This document shows, piece after piece, positions 11,747 through 17,537 of a stretch of DNA of 26,629 nucleotides (positions are counted from its first letter, which is position 1; each line of letters opens with the position of its first letter). A program made the position numbers and the translations under genes. Origin of the DNA: Hydnum rufescens UP504 (Eukaryota > Basidiomycota > Agaricomycetes > Cantharellales > Hydnaceae); assembly GCA_014904985.1 (NCBI GenBank), contig MU129305.1, forward strand, positions 1 to 26,629. Direction: 5' to 3'. Under the pieces are notes generated by a model, which did no database searches, was not told the origin of the DNA, and saw nothing but the letters and a program-made list of their open reading frames with translations.

Positions 11747-11884
11747 CTAGAATAGAAATAAAACATTAGTTATATCAAAACTCGCGCAAAAAGAGCAGCG
11801 ACTGCTGCTCTTTTTGCGCATTTGCAGTTATTAAAAAAAAACATATCTAATATTGCCACACACCCACCGCAGCGGGTGTGTGGC
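11747..11884 (-). repeat. left-arm unit L3: A hairpin plus intron with B hairpin
   Basis: A hairpin at 11855-11884 (GCCACACACCC...GGTGTGTGGC). B hairpin at 11784-11819, with a perfect 16-bp stem and 4-nt loop. On the minus strand the acceptor TTCTATTCTAG ends at 11747 and ATAACTAATG is the branch site. The donor is degenerate (ATATGT). Confidence 0.8.
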
Positions 11885-11999
11885 TCCCTACTTTTGTCTT
11901 GGTGGTGTCGTGTGCCTGCCTTCATTCGTTTATTCGCCCGTTCAGGCATTCCAATTCGCGTTACGCGGGGGCTTTCGGTCATGGGGGGAATATCCTGAC

Positions 12000-12139
12000 C
12001 TAGAATAGGAAATAAAACATTAGTTAAAAATTTAAAAACAGTGCAAAAAGAGCAGCAAGTGCTGCTCTTTTTGCACCGGGTGGGAACATGGACTTAGCTT
12101 ATATAGAACCACACACCCGCCGCAGCGGGTGTGTGGTTC
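12000..12139 (-). repeat. left-arm unit L4: A hairpin plus intron with B hairpin
   Basis: A hairpin at 12106-12139 (GAACCACACACCCGC, 15-bp stem). B hairpin at 12041-12076 with a perfect 16-bp stem, where GTGC pairs with GCAC instead of GCGC with GCGC. The minus-strand acceptor ATTCTAG ends at 12000. The donor position reads AAGCTAAGT, one base from AAGGTAAGT. Confidence 0.85.
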
Positions 12140-12465
12140 GCATGGCCACTCGGGCAGTGTATCACCACCTCTCGTGTTTTTGTTCGGGCTCGGTTGGCTG
12201 GGTGTTGTTTCGTTGGGTTTTGTGTTGCTGGGTTTCGCATTGCGGGGTTTCGTGTCACTGGGTTTCACGTCACTGGGTTTCGTGTTGTTGGGTTTGGTCT
12301 CGTTGGGTTTCGCATTGCATGGTGTCGCGTTGCGTGGTGTTGCGTTGTGTGGTGTCGTGTCATTGGGTCATGTCATTTCGTTTGGCATGTTTTCGGTTTG
12401 CGTATTACCGTATGGGGTCTGACTGGCTGGGCCTCATCCTTTGGCACCCAGGACCAGGCTATGAC
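12098..12465 (-). other. left-arm exon with a 15-bp minisatellite and pentapeptide repeats
   Basis: Exon-like segment between the acceptor of unit L5 and the donor of L4 on the minus strand. It holds 11 copies of a 15-bp repeat (12215-12379; GGGTTT-type unit on the plus strand). On the minus strand this reads as KPSDT KPRNA KPSNT KPNET, then ends CEPHTRCGGCVVLYK at the splice site. It is homologous to the right-arm exon 14031-14244 (shared PGP.C..M.P start, NETTP repeats and the same end peptide). A stop (TAG) replaces the Trp codon of the right copy, so the left copy is not coding as it stands. Confidence 0.6.
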
Positions 12466-12606
12466 CTAGAATAATAAAGGGTTGTTAGTAAAAAAGTTCA
12501 AAGCAGCGCAAAAAGAGCAGCTTTCACTGCTCTTTTTGCGCCGTTGTATCTACTAGAAAAAATACTCACCTTGTGACCACACACCCGCAGCAGCGGGTGC
12601 GTGGTC
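12466..12606 (-). repeat. left-arm unit L5 (innermost): A hairpin plus intron with B hairpin
   Basis: A hairpin at 12575-12606 (GACCACACACCCGC / GCGGGTGCGTGGTC, one mismatch). Intron 12466-12569 on the minus strand: AAG|GTGAGT, B hairpin 12506-12541 (15-bp stem), TTTACTAAC, TTATTATTCTAG. All splice signals are intact; length 104 bp. Confidence 0.88.
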
Positions 12607-12668
12607 GTGCGTTTGCCTTTTCAGGCGGTTCCTTGTTGTGGTTGCGGAGATGGGAAGCAAGATGGAGA

Positions 12669-13316
12669 TTCAACGCCGGCAATTGCCGATACTCAAGAAG
12701 CGCCCAAGCGCTGGCGCTGCAAGCACAGTACACAATAGTACCAAGCATGTATATGTGAAATAGATACTATATAATAAACATTTGTCCAGGAAAACCCAAA
12801 GAAGACGATGATAATGAGTTAGAGCTCAATAAGGCATGAGATCGCTAATTGCAGAGTGGATTGGGCCACTTCTACACATCAGAATTGGCCCAAATTTAAA
12901 TATAGTAATGTTATATATACACTCTACATGGGCGATTGACTATCTCGGACAATTTTCGCATTTTTCAATTTTTCACACCTTCAATTCCCTAAATAGGGAA
13001 TTGAAGGCATGAAAAATTGAAAAATGTGAAAATCATCCAAGATAATTAATCGCCCATGTAGAGTGTATATATAACACTACTATATTTAAATTTGGGCCAA
13101 TTCTGATGCATAGAAGTGGCCCAATCCACTCTGTAATTAGCAATCTCATGCCTTATTGAGCTCTGACTCATTACCATCGTCTTCTTTGGGTTTTCCTGGA
13201 CACATTTTTATTATATAGTATCTATTTATAATATACATGCTTGGTACTATTGTGTACTGTGCTTGCAGCGCCAGCGCTTGGGTGCTTCTTGAGTATCGGC
13301 AATTGCCGGCGTTGAA
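12669..13316. repeat. 648-bp central palindrome (inverted repeat arms of 323 bp)
   Basis: The arms 12669-12991 and 12994-13316 are the same length and differ at about 20 positions by eye, mostly transitions, with a 2-nt centre (AA). Each arm carries GTGTATATATAAC about 70-80 bp from the centre and a 3' splice-like TGTGCTTGCAG toward the outer end. The exon-intron arrays leave this segment in opposite directions, so it is placed like a bidirectional promoter. Alternatively it is the hinge of an inverted duplication. Four or more arm differences show TG in one arm and CA in the other, as expected if both decayed from CG. Confidence 0.9.
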
Positions 13317-13368
13317 TTTTGCAACTCTACACAGCCACACCTGGCAAGTGACCACACGACCACAACAC

Positions 13369-13441
13369 AACAGCAACAGCAACAACAGCAGCAACAGCAG
13401 CAACAGCAGCAGCAACAGCAGCAGCAACAGCAGCAGCAACA
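13369..13441 (+). repeat. CAA/CAG trinucleotide tract in the right-arm first exon
   Basis: About 73 bp of CAACAG-type triplets, coding for Gln, Asn/Thr or Ser runs depending on frame. The left-arm counterpart has only a short CAACCACAACAAGG, so the tract grew after the arms separated. Confidence 0.85.
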
Positions 13442-13475
13442 GTGCACGACCACGACCGCATGACCACGACCACAC

Positions 13476-13617
13476 GACCACACACCCGCTGCTGCGGGTG
13501 TGTGGTCATAAGGTAAGTTTTTGTCTTAGTAGAGACAATGGCACAAAAAGAGTAGCGCAAGCTACTCTTTTTGCGCCACTTTGAATTCTTATACTAATAT
13601 AGCTTTTATTATTTTAG
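13476..13617 (+). repeat. right-arm unit R1: A hairpin plus intron with B hairpin
   Basis: A hairpin at 13476-13507 (GACCACACACCCGC-TGCT-GCGGGTGTGTGGTC, 14-bp perfect stem). Intron 13513-13617: ATAAG|GTAAGT, B hairpin 13541-13576 with GAGTAGC pairing GCTACTC (other units have GAGCAGC/GCTGCTC) and a GCAA loop, TACTAAT at 13592-13598, TTATTTTAG. 105 bp. Confidence 0.88.
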
Positions 13618-13812
13618 ATTATGGTCTGCGGCCAGAGATGAAAACCCGCCACATGATGAGGGTCCGAACGGCAAGAGCCATACCCAAACAAATGACAGAC
13701 CGCCCAATGGGTGAGTTTCCCCCCCCCAATAGATACAGCCGCGCAAAAGGAGCAGTGATAGCTGCTCCTTTTGCGCTGCTTCGAATTTCTAAATAATATT
13801 TTAATATTCTAG
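13618..13812 (+). repeat. right-arm unit R2: 93-bp exon without clear A hairpin, intron with B hairpin
   Basis: Exon 13618-13710. Intron 13711-13812: GG|GTGAGT, B hairpin 13741-13776 (AAAAGG pairs CCTTTT, where R1 has AAAAAG/CTTTTT), TTCTAAAT, ATATTCTAG. No A palindrome is recognisable at the exon end. Confidence 0.8.
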
Positions 13813-13900
13813 GTCTCAAGCCGCACCAACACCCTACGAGCCCCAACTGAAACTGCGCCAAGTGAAAACCTGACGAACACCCCACCAAAGAACCGACTCA

Positions 13901-14030
13901 AACCAGACACCCGCCACGGCGGGTGTCTGGTTCTATGTAAGTTCTATACCCTACCGCGCAAAAAGAGCAGCGAAAGCTGCTCTTTTTGCGTTGGTTTAAA
14001 TGCCTTTACTAACTACTTTGATGATTCTAG
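13901..14030 (+). repeat. right-arm unit R3: A hairpin with compensated change, intron with B hairpin
   Basis: A hairpin at 13901-13932 (AACCAGACACCCGCC-AC-GGCGGGTGTCTGGTT, 15-bp perfect stem). The usual CACACACC/GGTGTGTG has become CAGACACC/GGTGTCTG on both sides. Intron 13937-14030: GTAAGT, B hairpin 13957-13990 with GAAA loop, the exact TACTAAC at 14007-14013, GATTCTAG. The preceding exon (13813-13936) is open in one frame and ends KPDTRHGGCLVLCK. Confidence 0.88.
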
Positions 14031-14244
14031 GTTTTGGCCTGGTCCCAGGTGCCCAACGATGGGGCCCGACGGGCTAGGGCTCACACACCACCACAGCAAC
14101 CGAACCATGGCAAATGAAGCTGCGCCCAACGAAACCACGCCAGACGAAACCACACCCCAACGAAACCATGCGAAACGAAGGGGCGAGAGGTGGCGATGAT
14201 GCGAACCACACACCTGCTGTGGCGGGTGTGTGGTTCTATATAAG
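14031..14244 (+). other. right-arm exon homologous to left-arm exon 12098-12465
   Basis: One frame reads WPGPRCPTMGP, then pentapeptides NEAAP NETTP DETTP, then one TGA, then CEPHTCCGGCVVLYK at the splice site. The left-arm exon shares the start, the NETTP repeats and the end peptide. This shows that an exon, and not only the hairpins, was duplicated in inverted orientation. The TGA again could be a decayed CGA. The A palindrome reads similarly on both strands, so its EPHT..GCVV peptide alone is weak evidence of coding. Confidence 0.6.
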
Positions 14245-14341
14245 ATAAGTAGACTTATACATCCCCAATAGTGCAAGAAGAGCAGCAAATGCTGCTCTTC
14301 TTGCACTGCTTTTAATTTTTGAACTAATAGATCCATTCTAG
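14203..14341 (+). repeat. right-arm unit R4: A hairpin plus intron with B hairpin
   Basis: A hairpin at 14203-14236 (GAACCACACACC...GGTGTGTGGTTC, one G-T wobble). The donor has decayed to AAG|ATAAGT. B hairpin 14271-14306 with a perfect 16-bp stem (GTGCAAGAAG pairs CTTCTTGCAC, a further compensated variant). GAACTAATAG, then CATTCTAG at 14341. Confidence 0.85.
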
Positions 14342-14434
14342 GGAATTGCTGCAGATGAAGAGCCGTGAAACAACCCCCCCGAAACGATAACCCGCCAGCA
14401 AAACGAAACCTGTGAACGACGCCAAAACCCCTAT

Positions 14435-14575
14435 GAACCACACATCCGCTACGGCAGGTGTGTGGTTCTATAAGGTAAGTAATATTGTATACCCACAATG
14501 GCGCGAAAAGAGCAGCATCTGCTGCTCTTTCACGCTGATTTTACTTTTTAACTAACACATGATTTATTATTTTAG
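14435..14575 (+). repeat. right-arm unit R5: A hairpin plus intron with B hairpin
   Basis: A hairpin at 14435-14468 with about three mismatches. Intron 14475-14575: TAAG|GTAAGT, B hairpin 14501-14535 (imperfect), AACTAACAC, TTATTATTTTAG. 101 bp. Confidence 0.85.
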
Positions 14576-14797
14576 GTTACAGTATCGCCTGAACCCCAAA
14601 CAGCAAAATGAAGATCCCTGGACGAACTCCCCCGCGCGGAAATGACAATGCCCCTGCCAAAGGAAAGCCACAAACGCAACCTGCCAAAACAACAAGTACC
14701 GAACAAAACCCACGAACGACGACCGACCAAGGAACACCCACCAGATGAATCCCGTGAACAGGAACGCACAACACAAGACCCAGAAACCCCAGATGGA

Positions 14798-14954
14798 ACC
14801 ACACACCCGCCGAAGCGGGTGTGTGGTAATTTTAAGGTAAGTATTCTCATAACATATAGTGATGCTGAAGGAGCAGCATACGCTGCTCCTTTGGCATAGC
14901 TTTTTCTTTTTTTCTTTTTTACTAACATATTATTTATGTATTATCTGGTTCCAG
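14798..14954 (+). repeat. right-arm unit R6: A hairpin plus intron with B hairpin
   Basis: A hairpin at 14798-14827 (CGAA loop). Intron 14837-14954: TTTAAG|GTAAGT, B hairpin 14862-14897 (ATGC pairs GCAT in the outer stem), a T-rich run, TACTAAC at 14920-14926, TTCCAG. 118 bp. Confidence 0.85.
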
Positions 14955-15111
14955 GTTCTCATCTAAACCCACGACCCCCCCCCCCAAACACTCTAATCAA
15001 GACCCACGACCCCGCCGAAAAAGACCCGCGACCCCGCGAAAAAATACCCGCGAACTGCAACTGCGACGCAACTCGCCACACCTGACCAGTGAACTGAGGG
15101 AAAATGGGCCA

Positions 15112-15254
15112 GACTACACACCCGCAGCGGCGGGTGTGTGGTCATCTAAGGTGAGTCCTGTTCCCCATAGATACAGTGGCGCAAAAAGAGCAGCGACAGC
15201 TGCTCTTTTTGCGTCACTTTTAACTTCCTACTAATCTAAATTTTTTTATTCTAG
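15112..15254 (+). repeat. right-arm unit R7: A hairpin plus intron with B hairpin
   Basis: A hairpin at 15112-15143 (GACTACACACCCGC-AGCG-GCGGGTGTGTGGTC, one wobble). Intron 15151-15254: CTAAG|GTGAGT, B hairpin 15180-15213 with an extra outer GTG/CAC pair, CTACTAATC, TTATTCTAG. 104 bp. Confidence 0.87.
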
Positions 15255-15359
15255 ATCTTGCTCCTCCCTGAACGAGTACATGCCCAAAAACCCCCCAGCC
15301 CCCCTGAGCCCTGTACAAAAAACCGACGGTGGGGGGTGCGCAACCGCGGGCCAAAACAA

Positions 15360-15492
15360 GTACCACACACCCGCCAAAGCAGGTGTGTGGTACTATAGGT
15401 ATTTTTTAAAACTTTCTACATGTACAGTCACGTAAAAGGAGCAGCTTGCGCTGCTCCTTTTGCTCACTTCGAATTGCTTCTATTATTCATAG
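15360..15492 (+). repeat. right-arm unit R8: A hairpin plus intron with B hairpin
   Basis: A hairpin at 15360-15393 (GTACCACACACC...GGTGTGTGGTAC; the outer GTACC/GGTAC pair differs from GAACC/GGTTC elsewhere). Intron 15399-15492: TATAG|GTATTT, B hairpin 15434-15461 (AAAAGGAGCAGC-TTGC-GCTGCTCCTTTT), ATTATTCATAG. 94 bp. Confidence 0.83.
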
Positions 15493-15557
15493 GATCTGAC
15501 ACCCGCGAAATGGAAAACTGAGCCCAAACTATGCGGCCGACCATGGTACAGAGTGAT

Positions 15558-15705
15558 TACACACACACCCGCTGAAGCGGGTGTGTGGTACTACAAGGTA
15601 TTTTTTTAAAAATTATTATATATACCGTGACGCAAGAGGAGCAGGCCGGCTGCTCCTTTGCGTCACTTTGAATTTTTTTTTTACTAATGTATGCTATTAT
15701 TTTAG
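15558..15705 (+). repeat. right-arm unit R9: A hairpin plus intron with B hairpin
   Basis: A hairpin at 15558-15591 (inner 10-bp stem intact). Intron 15598-15705: CAAG|GTATTT, B hairpin 15627-15666 with the longest outer stem (GTGACGCAA / TTGCGTCAC), TTACTAATG, TTATTTTAG. 108 bp. This is the last unit with a B hairpin. Confidence 0.85.
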
Positions 15706-15789
15706 GATCCAAATTGAAGCCCCCGAAATGACGACCCGCGACTCGTCCAAACGACCCGCCCAACGATGAATTGTCAAGCCCAGCCCCCA

Positions 15790-16020
15790 GTACCACACGT
15801 CCCAAGTGGGTGTGTGCTACTTAGTTTTTTTCTTTTTTAAATTTTGAGGGAGGTACCACACACTGCCCAAGCAGGTGTGTTGTGCTACTAAGTAGTGCTT
15901 TTTTTTTCTTATTAGAGTTTGTATGGACAGTACCACACCCGCTAGGGTGGTGTGGTGCTACTTATTTATTTTTTTAATTTTGAGGGATGGTACCATACCT
16001 GCCCAAGTGGGTGTGTAGTA
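15790..16020 (+). repeat. tandem array of four degenerate A-type hairpins without introns
   Basis: A-like hairpins start at 15790, 15853, 15930 and 15990 (GTACCACAC...GTGTG...CTAC type). They are spaced 60-77 bp by T-rich DNA, two of them preceded by AATTTTGAGGGA. None has a B hairpin or a GTAAGT donor. They look like a decayed or simpler form of the array at its outer end. Confidence 0.75.
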
Positions 16021-16280
16021 TATTAATTGAATTTTTTAAATAAATAAATCAATAAATAAACAAGTCAATAACAGGACTGACCACTGAAGAAACACTGAGT
16101 GGGGGTATATGTATAATATAAATAATTATAAATGGAACTATCCCCGGTATGCCCGTATGACCTGCTGCAAGTCTGAGATTCTCTAAGTCCCAGTTTCGGC
16201 CAATTTTCGGCCATTTCGGCCAATTCTGGGCTAGGAGGTGAAATCATAAAAATGGCCATTTCAGCCGAAATAGTGATGGG
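16021..16280. other. unique tail of the nested insertion
   Basis: A+T-rich stretch, then TTTCGGCCAATTTTCGGCC at about 16193, with a partly inverted copy (GGCCATTTCAGCCGAAAT) at about 16254. No gene seen. Confidence 0.5.
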
Positions 16281-16328
16281 ACCTACTTAGGTACCATTAT
16301 CTGCCCCGGAAGTGGTACCTAACTAGGT
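16281..16328 (+). repeat. terminal hairpin near the right end of the nested insertion
   Basis: ACCTACTTAGGTACCA and TGGTACCTAACTAGGT form a 16-bp inverted repeat with one mismatch and a 16-nt spacer. It ends 16 bp before the proposed insertion end (CTGA, 16341-16344), where Helitrons keep a 3' hairpin. Confidence 0.75.
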
Positions 16329-16344
16329 AGGCTTAGATGACTGA

Positions 16345-17537
16345 CCAAGGTGATGATACGGTGCTATGTAAATGCGGACTGCTCGGATTGGGCCAAGTGG
16401 CTGGATGTATTAGCATCTGCTTACAACAGAGCCACGCACTCGGCCACACAGATGTCGCCTGCCTCCTTATTGTTGGGGTATATGCCCTGAACTCCCCTAT
16501 GTTTGCTACAGGAATCGGCAGGATCAATACTCACGGACAGCCCGTTGGCAGACACACGCATTAAGGCCCTTCGGGTCCGAAGGGATCTGGCCCACGATGC
16601 CATTATCCGAGCCGCTGACTCTCAAGCGTATCAATACGATAAAAAACGAAGAGCCATCCTTTATAAAGCGGGCAATGAGGTATTACTAAACCCCCATTCA
16701 TTGGAACTTGTGGACGTCAAGGGTACCGGACGCAAGCTTATGCAACGAAGAATCGGCCCATTCGAAATCACCAAAGTCCTCAGTCCCACCACCTATAGGA
16801 TACAACTTCCAGACTCAATGCCGATGCATAATGTCATCAACCTAGAACACCTTAGCCTATACCGACGATCTCAAGATAAAGACCGACCCAGGATGCCAAA
16901 TCCTCGGGATGATTTAAAAATCTCCGAAGAGTACGAGGTAGAAAGGATTATGGACTCTAGGTACAACAAGAAAAAAAGGATTGTAGAATATCTGGTTCGT
17001 TGGCTGGGCTATGGGCCAGAGCACGATTCATGGCAGTCGAGCCGTGACCTACGTAATGCCCCGGAGGTTGTAAAGAAATTTAAGGACCATACGGCCACCA
17101 GTATCGCCCCGGACCCTGAGATCCCGTTGGCCCTACTTACAGTGATAGCCAGGTTTGAGGGCCCCACGTTGTTCTCCAAACCGCACATGAGGTCCCGCAC
17201 CGACTTCCAAAACAGCAGCCCAGCATGCTATATGGGAGAGCCACGATATGGCTACACCTTCTATGAAACGTACCATGCCGTCCTAACGCCACCGATCGCA
17301 CGACTTACCCGAACTGGACATATGGGCATGTTGGACATCCTTGGTCAACGGCCTTCTTTCGAACTAGTCACCTCTGCGCAGCCCCTTAGCCTACTCACAG
17401 CATTTGTGCCCACCTTTCTACAGCCGATCTGCAAAGTACGGGATGAGAACAAACAGTCTGTCGTCAAAAAGGAATGTCTAGAGGCTCTACGGTCCTCCTG
17501 GGATTACGCCTGGAGCCGAGCAGAGGAAAACAAATGA
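16345..17537 (+). pseudogene. pol: pol: integrase C-terminal part, GPY/F module and chromodomain
   Basis: Frame 3 resumes exactly where the core was cut (KVMIRCYVNADCSDWAKWL, then SAYNRATHSATQMSPASLLL), normal sequence after the catalytic Glu. A TGA at 16488-16490 interrupts it (CGA would fit). The GPY/F module follows at about 16746-16862 (RRIGPFEITKVLSPTTYRIQ...LEHLSLY). A chromodomain lies at about 16928-17085 (EYEVERIMDSRYNKKKRIVE, YLVRWLGYGPEHDSW), with the aromatic cage positions Y, W and W/Y present. In chromoviruses this domain guides integration to methylated-H3K9 heterochromatin. The frame ends at TGA 17535-17537 and continues open behind it. Confidence 0.9.

Larger units (their letters stand above)
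11206..16344. mobile_element. nested insertion of unknown type: divergent hairpin-intron array around a central palindrome
   Basis: The 5139-bp insert lies between integrase codons. The left flank ends GAGCATATTA and the right flank starts CCAAGGTG. Joining them keeps the integrase frame and leaves no target duplication longer than one base. The left end is TC followed by a 16-C run; the right end is ...GACTGA with a strong hairpin 16 bp inside it. No transposase, RT or replicase frame is visible. The content is a 648-bp palindrome, two divergent arrays of hairpin-exon/hairpin-intron units, and a tail. TC...CTRR ends, a 3' hairpin and no duplication recall Helitrons, but the base after the insert is C, not the usual T. 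Another possibility is a palindromic tyrosine-recombinase or foldback derivative. The borders are well supported; the class is open. Confidence 0.65.

Noticed and set aside
13146..13560. Minus-strand frames with long Leu, Cys or Ala runs over 13369-13441
   Set aside because: They are translations of the CAA/CAG repeat in other frames, with no gene features.
11612..14468. EPHTR..GCVV peptide in many frames as proof of coding
   Set aside because: The A hairpin is palindromic, so both strands give nearly the same peptide. It is only useful together with the longer shared exon.
11784..15666. B hairpins as bacterial rho-independent terminators
   Set aside because: The stem-loop plus T-run look is there, but all sit inside eukaryotic introns between donor and branch point, and the genome is fungal.
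13476..15705. CRISPR-like array (regular short repeats with variable spacers)
   Set aside because: Repeats are two kinds of palindrome with splice signals, spacing is uneven, units run in both directions from a palindrome, and the DNA is eukaryotic.
5351..17537. In-frame TGA codons as selenocysteine or a recoded genetic code
   Set aside because: They occur in decayed elements together with frameshifts, fit CGA by CpG transition, and have no SECIS-like structure nearby.
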